Source: Stenotrophomonas terrae
GTDB lineage: Bacteria > Pseudomonadota > Gammaproteobacteria > Xanthomonadales > Xanthomonadaceae
NCBI RefSeq assembly: GCF_001431465.1
Contig: NZ_LDJJ01000028.1
Location: 1-64,000, forward strand
Reading direction: 5' to 3'
DNA: 64,000 nt
In this document: positions 34,580-43,473 of the stretch, one piece after another
Numbering within the stretch: the stretch's first letter is position 1
Layout: the number at the start of each line of letters is the position of its first letter
Made by a program: the position numbers and the translations under genes
Notes under the pieces: generated by a model
Told to the model about the DNA's origin: nothing
Database searches by the model: none
What the model saw: only the letters and a program-made list of their open reading frames with translations

Positions 34580-35695
34580 ATGGATGCGGGGCTGCAACGA
34601 CGTGTGGAAGCACTGCTGCAGGAGGCCGACATCACCCCCGGGGGTGATAGGCCGCAGGACCTGGATATCCTCGACCCGCGCTTCTATGCGCGGGTGCTGG
34701 CCGACGGCTCGCTGGGGTTGGGCGAGAGTTACATGGAAGGTTGGTGGCAGGCCCATTCGCTCGATGGCCTGCTCACCCACCTGCTGGATGCCCGCCTGGA
34801 CGAGCGCGTGCATGGCGGTGGCGAGGTCTGGGACGCGCTCAAGGCCAAGCTGTTCAACCTGCAGAGCGGGCAGGGCAGCTACGAGGTTGGCAAGCGCCAC
34901 TACGATCTCGGCAACGATCTCTACCAGGCGATGCTGGGCAAGCGGCTGGTCTATAGCTGCGGATACTGGCGCGATGCCAGCAATCTGGATCAGGCGCAGG
35001 AAGCCAAACTGGAGTTGATCTGCCGCAAGCTTGGCCTGCGGCCAGGCATGCGTGTACTGGATATCGGCTGCGGTTGGGGCGAAGCCCTCAAATATGCGGC
35101 CGAACGCCATGGCGTAGAGGGCGTGGGCGTGACCATTTCACAGGAACAGGCCGGATTCGCCCGCCAGCTGTGCGCTGGCTTGCCGGTGGAGATACGCCTG
35201 CAGGATTACCGGGAGCTGGATGAGCCGTTCGATGCCATCCTGTCGGTGGGCATGTTCGAGCATGTCGGGGTCAAGAATTACCGTCGTTACTTTGAGGTCG
35301 CGCGGCGCTGCCTGGGCGATGAGGGCCTGTTCCTGCTGCACAGCATCGGCACCAACATCAGCCGCGACCGCACCGATCCCTGGATCGCCAAGTACATCTT
35401 CCCCAACTCGATGCTGCCCTCGGCGGCGCAGATCACCCATGCGATGGAGGGCCTGTTCGTATTGGAGGACTGGCACAACTTCGGCACCGACTATGACCGC
35501 ACCCTGCAGGCCTGGCGCGACAATATCGAAGCTGCCTGGGAGCAGCTGGATGCCCGCTACGACGAGCACTTCCGGCGCATGTGGCGCTTCTACCTGGCCG
35601 CGTCCATGGCAACCTTCCGCACCCGCCACTCACAGCTGTGGCAGCTGGTGTTGTCACCGCGTGGGGTTCGCGGCGGCTATCTGTCACCGCGCTGA
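34580..35695 (+). CDS. cfa: Cyclopropane-fatty-acyl-phospholipid synthase
   Basis: 371 residues. It adds a methylene from S-adenosylmethionine to double bonds of membrane phospholipids. Motifs: YEVGKRHYDLGNDLYQAMLG (lipid-binding), VLDIGCGWGEALKYAAERHG (SAM site) and MFEHVGVKNYRRYFEVA (active site). ATG 34580 has AGGAGG six bases upstream. It links to the desaturase at 10 kb, which makes its substrate double bonds, although the two genes are not adjacent. Confidence 0.93.
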   Translation: MDAGLQRRVEALLQEADITPGGDRPQDLDILDPRFYARVLADGSLGLGESYMEGWWQAHSLDGLLTHLLDARLDERVHGGGEVWDALKAKLFNLQSGQGSYEVGKRHYDLGNDLYQAMLGKRLVYSCGYWRDASNLDQAQEAKLELICRKLGLRPGMRVLDIGCGWGEALKYAAERHGVEGVGVTISQEQAGFARQLCAGLPVEIRLQDYRELDEPFDAILSVGMFEHVGVKNYRRYFEVARRCLGDEGLFLLHSIGTNISRDRTDPWIAKYIFPNSMLPSAAQITHAMEGLFVLEDWHNFGTDYDRTLQAWRDNIEAAWEQLDARYDEHFRRMWRFYLAASMATFRTRHSQLWQLVLSPRGVRGGYLSPR

Positions 35696-35716
35696 ATGCA
35701 GAACACTGTAACTGCA

Positions 35717-35734
35717 AAACTGTTTTAGAAGTTT
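35717..35734. promoter_or_regulatory. Possible MarR operator upstream of the efflux operon
   Basis: AAACT-N8-AGTTT inverted repeat in an AT-rich stretch, 52 bases before the marR ATG. TATTAT downstream (35749-35754) may be the -10. Confidence 0.4.
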
Positions 35735-35785
35735 ATATTTCAGTTGTGTATTATCCGCCTCATCCTTGGATGAGCTGGATGAGCC

Positions 35786-36280
35786 ATGAGCAGTTTCGAC
35801 GCGACCGAAGTACGGATCGACGCCACCTGTGCGCGTTGGCCAGGGTTCCCGCGTGAGCCAGCGGTACTGGTGCGGCTGGTCAAGGGCGTCTACAAGGCAG
35901 TGCATGACCGCGCCAACAGTGTGCTGCGTGAGTTCGAGCTCAGCCACGCCGAGTACAACATCCTGATGATGCTGTACGGCACGCCGACTCGTCCGTTGAC
36001 GCCATCGGAACTGGCCGAGGCCGCCACCGAGAAGTCGGCCAACATCACCCGGCTCACCGATCAGCTGTGCAACAAGGGCCTGCTGGAACGCATTCCGGAC
36101 AGCAGCGACAGGCGCAAGCTGGGCCTGCACCTGACCGCTGATGGCGTGGCCTGCGTACAGAGGCTGCTGCCGAAGATGGCCGAGCTGCTGGTCATGCAGA
36201 CGCAGGGCCTGGACGAGGGCGAGCAGCACCAGCTTGAGGGCCTGCTGAAAAAGATGCTGACCGGCATCGAGGCCAATTGA
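35786..36280 (+). CDS. MarR-family regulator of the adjacent efflux operon
   Basis: 164 residues. A winged-helix MarR domain is clear (LSHAEYNILMMLYGTPTRPLTPSELAEAATEKSANITRLTDQLCNKGLLERIPDSSDRRKLGLHLT). It is the first gene of a run with the FUSC, DUF1656 and HlyD genes, so it is probably a ligand-released repressor of its own operon. The inducer is unknown, perhaps an aromatic acid or other phenolic. Confidence 0.9.
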   Translation: MSSFDATEVRIDATCARWPGFPREPAVLVRLVKGVYKAVHDRANSVLREFELSHAEYNILMMLYGTPTRPLTPSELAEAATEKSANITRLTDQLCNKGLLERIPDSSDRRKLGLHLTADGVACVQRLLPKMAELLVMQTQGLDEGEQHQLEGLLKKMLTGIEAN

Positions 36281-36287
36281 GCACGCC

Positions 36288-38435
36288 ATGTCTGCTACTT
36301 CAACATCGGTAAACGCACCCGCCACGGCAGCGCCCTGGCATGCGGGCATGGGCGCGTTCCTCAAAGGCGAGGGTGATACCTGGCTGTTCGTGCTGCGCAC
36401 CACCGTGGCCTTCTTCCTGACCGGTTGGTTGGCAATGCGTTTCCAGCTGCCACAGCCTGGCACGGCGATGATGACCACGGTCATCGTGATGCACCGGCAG
36501 AGCGGCATGGTGCTGGCCAAGGCGTTCTACCGGGTGCTGGGCACCCTGGTCGGGGCGGCGGCTGCGTTGCTGATCGTGGGCCTGTTCCCGCAGCAGCGTG
36601 AGCCCTTCCTGGTGTTGATGGCGTTGTGGATTGCCGGCTGTACCGCCGGTGCCACCTTGCACCGCAACTTCAAGTCCTATGCCTTCGTGCTGGCTGGTTA
36701 TACCGCTGCGATCATCGCCTTGCCGGTCATCTCCACCCATCCGGGGCAGATCTTCGATTCGGCGGTGGCGCGTATCAGCGAGGTGTTGCTCGGCCTGCTG
36801 GTGACCGCGGTGATCAGCGACACGATATTTCCGGTGCGCCTGCGCGACACCCTGCGTGCAGCGGTCAGCAGCCAGTACGAAAATTTCCTTGCTTTCATGC
36901 GCGGCGCATTGCTGGGCGAGGTCGCGCGCGAGCGCATGGAGCAGGCCCATCTGCGCGTGGTGCGCGATGCGGTCGCGCTGGAAGACCTGCGTAGTTCGGT
37001 GATTTTCGAAGACCCCGAGGCACGCGCGCGCAGCGCTCATCTGCAACGTTTCAACCAGCGCTTCATGGCCGCGTCCACCACCTTTCAGTCATTGCACCAT
37101 CTGATCAACCGCCTGCTGCGGCAGCCGGATCCGGCGGCGGGGCGGGCCTTGCAGGCGCTGTACCAGCCCTTGGGCTTGGCCTTGCAGGCCAGCGAGCAGC
37201 AGCCCGGGCAGCTGGCCGGACAGGTCCACGAAGTGCGCGCAGGCCTGCGCGCACGTGCGGCGCAGCTGCGGCAGGAACTGGTAGACGAGGCGCAGGCCGA
37301 GGACTTTGCTGTCGGCGTCGAGTTGTTGCGGCGGTTCGTCAAGGAGCTCGAGCAGTATGTGTATGCGCGCGGGCAGCTGACCCTGCAGGTCGCGCCAACC
37401 CAGGACGACGCACGTGCGCATTTCATCCGGGGCAATGACTATGCCGGTGCGGCGGTGGCCTTCACCCGCACAGCCATCACGATGTTGCTGCTGGGCGCGT
37501 TCTGGGCGGCCAGTGGTTGGGCGATGGCGGTCAACGTGATGCTGCTGGCGACCATTTTTTCCGGCCTGTTCGCCACCGTTCCCAATGCGGCGCGGATGAC
37601 CGGCAAGGTCGCCTGGGGCTATCTGCTGGGCGTGTTGGCGGCCTACGTCTGCGATTACACGGTATTGACCCGGATGGAGGGTTACACCTTGTTTGCTGCC
37701 GGGTTGTTGCCTTTCTTCCTGGTCGGGCCCTATATGGTCAGCCGGCCCAAGCTGTCGGTATTCGGCCTGGGTTACACCATGGGCCTGGTCAATATCCTGG
37801 CCATCAGCAGCCTGCACGCATTTGATCCGCTGCGATTTTTCAATGAAGGCACCTCGCATATGTTCGCGATGGGCGCGGCGGTGTTGAGCTTTGCGCTGAT
37901 GCCGCCGCTGGTAGGCACGGCATGGCTGCGGCGGCGACAGATGGCTGGCCTGCGTGCGCAGGTACGCCTGGCCGCGCAGGCGCCCTTGCCAGGCCTGCAG
38001 CATCGTTTTGAAAGCAGCAACAGCGACCTGCTGCACCAGATCGTCGCGCACACCGCGCCGGGCAGCGCCGAATCCAGCGAGCAACTGGCCTGGGCGCTGG
38101 CGGTCAATGAAACCGGTCGTGCACTGATCCATCTTCGTCACGACGTGGCGCATGAGCCGCCGTCGACGCAGTTGCATCAACACGTGGATGCGGTGGTGCT
38201 GGCCTTGTCCGACTTCTTCGCGCTACCCAGTGCATTGGGATGGCAGCGTGCGGACCGTGCGCTGGAGGCGGCGGTGGTGCTGGCCCGGGCGCAGGCCGAG
38301 GGGCGCGGAGTAGCGGCACGCGTGCTGTTGCATCTGCGGCTGGTGCGTCTGGCGATGGTGGACGACCACTCGGTGATGGCGGCCTACATCACCTCGTCCG
38401 AACCGACCAAGGAGCGCCCTGTCCATGCCCATTGA
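36288..38435 (+). CDS. FUSC/AaeB-type efflux transporter inner membrane subunit
   Basis: 715 residues. Two groups of hydrophobic helices (about residues 30-180 and 395-545) flank a soluble central part rich in Gln and Leu, the layout of AaeB and other fusaric-acid/aromatic-acid efflux pumps. The gene is seven bases after marR and overlaps the DUF1656 gene by 11 bases. With DUF1656 and HlyD proteins it forms an AaeXAB-like tripartite exporter; no outer-membrane factor is encoded here, so it presumably borrows one. Confidence 0.9.
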   Translation: MSATSTSVNAPATAAPWHAGMGAFLKGEGDTWLFVLRTTVAFFLTGWLAMRFQLPQPGTAMMTTVIVMHRQSGMVLAKAFYRVLGTLVGAAAALLIVGLFPQQREPFLVLMALWIAGCTAGATLHRNFKSYAFVLAGYTAAIIALPVISTHPGQIFDSAVARISEVLLGLLVTAVISDTIFPVRLRDTLRAAVSSQYENFLAFMRGALLGEVARERMEQAHLRVVRDAVALEDLRSSVIFEDPEARARSAHLQRFNQRFMAASTTFQSLHHLINRLLRQPDPAAGRALQALYQPLGLALQASEQQPGQLAGQVHEVRAGLRARAAQLRQELVDEAQAEDFAVGVELLRRFVKELEQYVYARGQLTLQVAPTQDDARAHFIRGNDYAGAAVAFTRTAITMLLLGAFWAASGWAMAVNVMLLATIFSGLFATVPNAARMTGKVAWGYLLGVLAAYVCDYTVLTRMEGYTLFAAGLLPFFLVGPYMVSRPKLSVFGLGYTMGLVNILAISSLHAFDPLRFFNEGTSHMFAMGAAVLSFALMPPLVGTAWLRRRQMAGLRAQVRLAAQAPLPGLQHRFESSNSDLLHQIVAHTAPGSAESSEQLAWALAVNETGRALIHLRHDVAHEPPSTQLHQHVDAVVLALSDFFALPSALGWQRADRALEAAVVLARAQAEGRGVAARVLLHLRLVRLAMVDDHSVMAAYITSSEPTKERPVHAH

Positions 38436-38622
38436 AATCGCATTTGCAGGAACCCTGTTTCCTGGCCTGTTGCTGTTGTTTTTGCTTGTCTGCGTCCTGG
38501 TGTGGGCACTGGACACGCTGGCCGGGCGTCGCGGCTGGTACCGCAATGTCTGGCACCCGGCCTTGTTCCGTACCGCGATCTTCATCTGTCTGTTTGGTGG
38601 CTTCGGCCTGCTGCTGTTCTGA
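38425..38622 (+). CDS. DUF1656 membrane protein (AaeX-like)
   Basis: 65 residues with two hydrophobic helices (GTLFPGLLLLFLLVCVLVWALD and LFRTAIFICLFGGFGLLLF). DUF1656 proteins sit between the FUSC and HlyD genes in AaeXAB-type operons; function unknown. The start overlaps the end of the FUSC gene, indicating translational coupling. Confidence 0.88.
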   Translation: MPIEIAFAGTLFPGLLLLFLLVCVLVWALDTLAGRRGWYRNVWHPALFRTAIFICLFGGFGLLLF

Positions 38623-38631
38623 GAACTCCCC

Positions 38632-39633
38632 ATGTCCCCCAAAGTCCAATCCATTCTTCGTTTCTCCATCACCGCCGTGGTGGTGGTGATTGCCGCCTTG
38701 ATCGCGATGGCGATGTGGCGCCACTACATGTATTCGCCGTGGACCCGCGAAGGCCGCCTGCGGGCGGAAGTAGTGCGGGTGGCGCCGGATGTGTCCGGCC
38801 CGGTGAGCGCGGTTGCGGTGCGCGACAATCAATTGGTCAAGCGTGGCGACGTGCTCTACCAGATTGATCCGGCGCGCTATCAGAACGCCTTGAACCAGGC
38901 ACGCGGCAATCTGGCCGCGGCACAGGCGTCGGCGCGTGCGGCCGGTGCCAGCATCCAGGTCGCGGCTGCCGGCGCAGCGCAGCAGAGCGCGAATGCCAGC
39001 CGTTACGAGCAGCAGTACGAACGCCGCCAACGCATCACCGGCAGCTTGATCTCCGAGGAATCGCGCACCGATGCGCTCAGCGCGGCGCAGGCAGCGCGGG
39101 CCGGTGTGGCGCAGGCGCAGGCCAGCCGGCAACAGGCCAGTGCCTCGCAGCAGCAGGCACTGGCGGCGGTGGAGCAGGCGCAGGCGGCACTGGATACGGC
39201 GGAGTTGAACCTGGAGCGCACCCAGGTGCGTGCGCCGGTGGACGGCTACGTCACCAATCTGGAGGTTCGTCAGGGTGATTACGCCACAGCAGGTGCGGCC
39301 AAGCTGGCGGTGATTGATACCGATTCGTTCTGGGTCTATGGCTATTTCGAAGAGACCAAGCTGGCGCGGCTGCATGTGGGCGATGGCACCCGCGTGCAGC
39401 TGATGAGCGGGCAGGAGCTGCATGGCCATATCGAAAGCATTTCGCACGGCATCACCGATGCGGACAGCCCGACCGGCAGTGACCTGCTGGCCAATGTGAA
39501 TCCGACCTACAACTGGGTGCGCTTGGCGCAGCGTATTCCGGTACGGATCAAGCTGGACGCCGGTTCGATTGCGAAAGGTGTTGTGCTGGCCAATGGCATG
39601 ACTGCGACGGTGATTGTGGAGGCCGGGCGGTAG
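38632..39633 (+). CDS. HlyD-family periplasmic adaptor (AaeA/EmrA-like)
   Basis: 333 residues. One N-terminal membrane helix, then a lipoyl half (VAPDVSGPVSAVAVRDNQLVKRGDVLYQIDP), a long Ala/Gln-rich coiled hairpin (about residues 85-190) and the second half (VRAPVDGYVTNLEVRQGDYATAG). It joins the inner membrane pump to an outer-membrane channel. The coiled part is unusually Gln- and Ala-rich. Last gene of the operon. Confidence 0.92.
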   Translation: MSPKVQSILRFSITAVVVVIAALIAMAMWRHYMYSPWTREGRLRAEVVRVAPDVSGPVSAVAVRDNQLVKRGDVLYQIDPARYQNALNQARGNLAAAQASARAAGASIQVAAAGAAQQSANASRYEQQYERRQRITGSLISEESRTDALSAAQAARAGVAQAQASRQQASASQQQALAAVEQAQAALDTAELNLERTQVRAPVDGYVTNLEVRQGDYATAGAAKLAVIDTDSFWVYGYFEETKLARLHVGDGTRVQLMSGQELHGHIESISHGITDADSPTGSDLLANVNPTYNWVRLAQRIPVRIKLDAGSIAKGVVLANGMTATVIVEAGR

Positions 39634-39963
39634 GGGTTGGTTGGACTTGGTATTGCGCGTTGGGTTGTTGAGCGGCCAAGGCGTAAAGCCAATGCGTAAA
39701 GCCCCCCTCATCCGCCCTTCGGGCACCTTCTCCCGCAGGCGGGAGAAGGGAATGCTGGCTTTCCTTGCGCTGTTGGTTTGCTGCGGAATGCGCGAGCGCT
39801 AGCAATGCTTCAGCCCCCCGCAATGCCGAACACCTTCCTTCTCCCGCGTGCGGGAGAAGGTGCCCGAAGGGCGGATGAGGGGAAGCTTTTGACTCAGCCC
39901 CACCCAGCAATGAAAACGCCCGGCAAAGCCGGGCGTTTTCATTCCATCAAAACCAGTAGCAAC
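39634..39963. repeat. Facing repeat pair plus terminator
   Basis: CCTCATCCGCCCTTCGGGCACCTTCTCCCGC... (39702-39750) is repeated in inverse orientation at 39834-39883, a pair about 80 bases apart. A strong hairpin (AAAACGCCCGGC/GCCGGGCGTTTT) at 39912-39940 acts as terminator for the convergent peptidase and efflux genes. No gene is present. Confidence 0.8.
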
Positions 39964-42135
39964 TTACTTGGCAGCAGCACCGGTGGTCAGGCCGCGCTTC
40001 TCCAGCAACGGCTCGATCTGCGGCTCATGGCCGGCGAAGTTGCGGAACAGCTCCATCGCATCGACGCTGCCACCCTTGGACAGCAGGGTCTTGCGGAAAT
40101 GGTCGCCATTGGCGCGCGACAGGCCGCCATTCTCGCGGAACCACTTCTGGGTGTTGGCGTCCAGCACTTCCGACCAGATGTAGGCGTAGTAGCCAGCCGA
40201 ATAGCCGCCCATGATGTGGCTGAAGTACGGGGTCTTGTAGCGCGGCGGGACCGGCGCGTAGTAGATGCCGTCCTTGACCAGTGCTTCGTGCTCGAACTTC
40301 ATCACGTCCTTCGGTGCCGGGATCTGGCCAACACCGATCTGGTGCCAGTTCTGGTCCAGCATCGCCGCGCCCAGGTATTCGGTGGTGGCGAAGCCCTGGT
40401 TGAACTTGGAGGCGGCAATCACCTTGTCCAGCAGTGCCTGCGGCATCGCCGAGCCGTTCTGGTAGTGCTTGGCGTAGTTGGCCAGGATGGTCGGCTCGTC
40501 GGACCACATCTCGTTCACCTGCGAGGGGAACTCGACGAAGTCACGCGGCACGGCGGTGCCGGCGAAGTAGGGGTACTTCACGTCCGAGAACATGCCGTGC
40601 AGCGCATGGCCGAATTCGTGGAATGTGGTGGTCACTTCGTCCCAGGTCAGCAGGGTCGGCTTGCCGGCCGGCGGCTTGGGGATATTGAGGTGGTTGGCCA
40701 CCACCGGCTTGTCACCGGTCAGGCCCGACTGCGAGACATAGGCGTTCATCCACGCACCGCCACGCTTGGACTCGCGGGCGTACGGATCGAAGATGAAGAT
40801 CGCCAGCTGGCTGCCGTCGGCGTCGAACACGTCATAGACGGTGACGTCGTCGTGGTAGACCGGCAGGTCGGTGCGCTGCTTGAAGCTCAGGCCAAACTCC
40901 TTGCCGGCGGCGAAGAACACGCCGTTCTCCAGCACGTTCTTCAGCTCGAAGTAGGGCTTGAGCTGCGATTCGTCGAAGTTGTACTTGGCCTGGCGCACCT
41001 TCTCGCTGTAGAAGGCCCAGTCCCACGGCTGCAGCTCGAAGCTCGGCTTGCCGGCGGCCTTCTGCTCGCTGTCGATCATCGCCTGCAGGTCGGCGGCTTC
41101 GCGCTTGGCATTGGTCACCGCGGCCGGGGCCAGCTGGCCCAGCATCGCGTTGACTGCTTCCGGGGTCTTGGCGGTCTGGTTGCCCAGCGAATAGCTGGCG
41201 AAGTTCGGGAAGCCCATCAGCGCGGCCTTCTCGGCGCGCAGGGTCATGATGCGCGAGACCAGGGCGGTGTTGTCGTACTCGCCACCCTTGCTGCCACGCG
41301 AGATGGAGGCTTCGTAGATCTTCTGGCGCAGTTCGCGGTTGGCCAGGTTGGTCAGCGGCGGCTGGCCGGTGGTGTTGAGCAGGGCGATGACGTACTTGCC
41401 GTCCAGCTTGCGGGCCTTGGCGGCCTCGGCAGCGGCAGCGATCTGCTCGGCCGACAGGCCGTCCAGCTGCTTGACGTCGTCAACCACGATGAAGGAGGCG
41501 TTGACCTCGGCCAGCACGTTCTGGCTGAACTTGGTGCCCAGGTTGGCCAGCTCGGCGTTCATCGCCTTGAGCTTGGCCTTGTCGGCGTCGCCCAGCTTGG
41601 CGCCGGCGCGGACGAAGTTGTCGTAGTACTTTTCAACCAGGCGCAGGCTCTCGGCATCCAGGCCCAGCTTGGCGCGGTTGTTGTAGAGGGTTTCGATGCG
41701 TGCGAACAGCTTGCCATTGAGGTTGATGGCGTCGCTGTGTGCGGCGAACTTGGCCGAGTAGTCACCCTGCAGCTTCTTGCGCGCGTCGTTGGTGTCGGCG
41801 CCGATCAGCGAGAAGAACACGGTGGTGGCGCGGTCGAGCACGGCGCCGCTGTTTTCCAGCGCGATCAAGGTGTTTTCAAAGGTGGGCGCGGCCGGGTTGT
41901 TGGCGATCGCCTCCACTTCCTGCAGCTGCTGCGCCATGCCGGCGTCGAAGGCCGGCGCGAAATCGGCGTCCTTGATCTTGTCGAACTGCGGGTAGTGCAG
42001 CGGCAGCGGGCTTTCAGCGAAGAACGGGTTGGCCTGCTGTGCCGACTGGGTGGTCGCCGCGTTCGCGGTCAGGCTGTAGGCCGGCAGGGCAAGGCCCAGG
42101 GTCGCGGCAAGGGCAAGGGCAAGACGGGTGTTCAA
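39964..42135 (-). CDS. dcp: M3 family metallopeptidase (peptidyl-dipeptidase Dcp type), exported
   Basis: About 723 residues. A signal peptide (NTRLALALAATLGLALPAYSLTANA) is followed by an M3 peptidase domain with the zinc motif HEFGHALH. IMGGYSAGYYAYIWSEVLDA and the LPLHYPQFDKIKDADFAPAFDAGM start match Dcp/oligopeptidase A relatives. It should remove dipeptides from peptide C-termini in the periplasm. I place the start at TTG 42135 because GGAG lies eight bases before it and it begins the signal peptide; the alternative is ATG 42165, ten residues longer. Confidence 0.9.
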   Translation of the reverse strand: MNTRLALALAATLGLALPAYSLTANAATTQSAQQANPFFAESPLPLHYPQFDKIKDADFAPAFDAGMAQQLQEVEAIANNPAAPTFENTLIALENSGAVLDRATTVFFSLIGADTNDARKKLQGDYSAKFAAHSDAINLNGKLFARIETLYNNRAKLGLDAESLRLVEKYYDNFVRAGAKLGDADKAKLKAMNAELANLGTKFSQNVLAEVNASFIVVDDVKQLDGLSAEQIAAAAEAAKARKLDGKYVIALLNTTGQPPLTNLANRELRQKIYEASISRGSKGGEYDNTALVSRIMTLRAEKAALMGFPNFASYSLGNQTAKTPEAVNAMLGQLAPAAVTNAKREAADLQAMIDSEQKAAGKPSFELQPWDWAFYSEKVRQAKYNFDESQLKPYFELKNVLENGVFFAAGKEFGLSFKQRTDLPVYHDDVTVYDVFDADGSQLAIFIFDPYARESKRGGAWMNAYVSQSGLTGDKPVVANHLNIPKPPAGKPTLLTWDEVTTTFHEFGHALHGMFSDVKYPYFAGTAVPRDFVEFPSQVNEMWSDEPTILANYAKHYQNGSAMPQALLDKVIAASKFNQGFATTEYLGAAMLDQNWHQIGVGQIPAPKDVMKFEHEALVKDGIYYAPVPPRYKTPYFSHIMGGYSAGYYAYIWSEVLDANTQKWFRENGGLSRANGDHFRKTLLSKGGSVDAMELFRNFAGHEPQIEPLLEKRGLTTGAAAK

Positions 42136-42289
42136 GGCGGCAACTCCGGTAAAAATTCTGATCATTCAGGGTACCTGCAGGCGCGCCCGCAGGGGTGTGT
42201 CGAATGGCATGGTTGCGTTGAAAGGCCACATCTTGCATGCCGTTGGCGCCGTGATGGCGTACGCTGGCTGTCTTGACTGGAGCTGCGCA

Positions 42290-42772
42290 ATGCCCAATGC
42301 ATTTGATTTCGAGCTGACGGCGCTGGACGGCCAGCCGCTGCCGCTGGCAGCGTTTGACGGCAAGGTGCTGCTGATCGTCAACACGGCCTCCAAATGCGGC
42401 TTTACCCCGCAGTACCAGGGCCTGGAGCAGCTGTGGCAAAGCCTGGGCCCACAGGGCCTGGTAGTGCTGGGCTGCCCCTGCGACCAGTTCGGCCATCAGG
42501 AGCCGGGTGATGCCGAGGACATCCAGGCCTTCTGCAGCCTCAATTACGGGGTCAGCTTCCCGATGTCGGCCAAGCTCAAGGTCAACGGCGCCGACGCCGA
42601 TCCGCTATGGCAGTGGCTGCAGCGGCAGAAGCGCGGCGCCTTGGGCATCGCCGCGATCAAATGGAACTTCAGCAAGTTCCTGATTGGCCGCAACGGCCAG
42701 GTGATCGCGCGCTATGCACCCACCGCGCGGCCGGAGGCACTGGAAGCAGATATCCGGGCGGCGTTGGGCTGA
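42290..42772 (+). CDS. Glutathione peroxidase family protein
   Basis: 160 residues. NTASKCGFTPQYQGLEQLW carries the peroxidatic Cys, CDQFGHQEPG the Gln and a second Cys, and IKWNFSKFLIG the Trp/Asn pair. The Cys in PCDQFG position matches the resolving Cys of thioredoxin-dependent GPx-like peroxidases, so thioredoxin is the likely reductant. GGAG precedes ATG 42290. No signal peptide. Confidence 0.92.
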   Translation: MPNAFDFELTALDGQPLPLAAFDGKVLLIVNTASKCGFTPQYQGLEQLWQSLGPQGLVVLGCPCDQFGHQEPGDAEDIQAFCSLNYGVSFPMSAKLKVNGADADPLWQWLQRQKRGALGIAAIKWNFSKFLIGRNGQVIARYAPTARPEALEADIRAALG

Positions 42773-42787
42773 GCGGGCGTTGCGTCG

Positions 42788-43081
42788 TCAAGCCGCAGCT
42801 AGCTGCAGGCGGCCTACAGTCTTCAGATCGACGTGCTGACGGGCGACCCAGAGATCATGTGCGTCCTGCATCGCCAGCCAGCTTTCGGGGCTGCGCCCCA
42901 GGGCGACTGAAAGGCGCAGCGCCATTTCAGGGCTGACCCGGCTGCTGCCGTTCAACACCCGGCTCAAGGTCGATGCGGAAACGCCAAGTGCTTGGGCCAG
43001 CTCGCGACCGCTGACATTGTTCGGTTCCAGATAGATGCCTGAAATGAACGTGCCGGGATGCGGCGGATTATGCATGCTCAT
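42788..43081 (-). CDS. higA: HigA-type antitoxin
   Basis: 97 residues with a central XRE-type HTH (GRELAQALGVSASTLSRVLNGSSRVSPEMALRLSVALG) and the HigA ending (SWLAMQDAHDLWVARQ). It neutralises the toxin encoded just upstream, and with it represses the operon. Its first base overlaps the last base of higB. It ends 15 bases from the convergent peroxidase gene. Confidence 0.92.
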   Translation of the reverse strand: MSMHNPPHPGTFISGIYLEPNNVSGRELAQALGVSASTLSRVLNGSSRVSPEMALRLSVALGRSPESWLAMQDAHDLWVARQHVDLKTVGRLQLAAA

Positions 43082-43359
43082 CAGTGATAGTCCTCGTAGT
43101 CGATTACATGGCAGTTGCCATCCTTGAATTCAAAGGTGACGCGCCAGTTGCCGTTTACTGCAATTGACCAGCGCCCCTTCATTTCACCTTTCAGCGGGTG
43201 CAGGCGAAACCCGGGGATGTCCATGTCCTCGATTGTCTGGGCGGTATCAAGTGCGGCCAGCTGCAGGCGCAGGCGATTTCCATGACTGGCCTGTATGCCT
43301 GCCGTGCTTCCGGTTTCATAGAGCTTGCGCAGCCCTTTGTGACGGAATGGCCTGATCAT
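43081..43359 (-). CDS. higB: HigB/RelE-type toxin
   Basis: 92 residues from ATG 43359. It reads MIRPFRHKGLRKLYETG... GFRLHPLKGEMKGRWSIAVNGNWRVTFEFKDGNCHVIDYEDYH, the HigB form of the RelE fold, which cuts mRNA on ribosomes. The basic cluster KGEMKGRWSI and the FEF..G...VIDYEDYH ending are intact. Toxin-first order is typical of higBA. The 21-base operator lies 14 bases before the ATG. Confidence 0.92.
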   Translation of the reverse strand: MIRPFRHKGLRKLYETGSTAGIQASHGNRLRLQLAALDTAQTIEDMDIPGFRLHPLKGEMKGRWSIAVNGNWRVTFEFKDGNCHVIDYEDYH

Positions 43360-43372
43360 GCTTGACTGTAGC

Positions 43373-43393
43373 ATGTTGCGCATCGCGCAACAT
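43373..43393. promoter_or_regulatory. Perfect palindrome, operator of higBA
   Basis: ATGTTGCGC and GCGCAACAT flank ATC, a perfect 21-base inverted repeat directly upstream of higB. HigA-HigB complexes repress through such sites. Confidence 0.8.
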
Positions 43394-43473
43394 GGTGCCG
43401 GGCCGAAGGCGATGGCTGACTCAGTCCCGACGTGCAGCAACGCCCGGCGCTGGAGTGCGCCGGGTGGCTTTGG

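Noticed and set aside
39778-42276. 832-codon open frame on the plus strand opposite the M3 peptidase
   Set aside because: It lies antisense to a peptidase with HEFGHALH and a signal peptide. Long antisense frames are normal in GC-rich genes, and the product has no motif.
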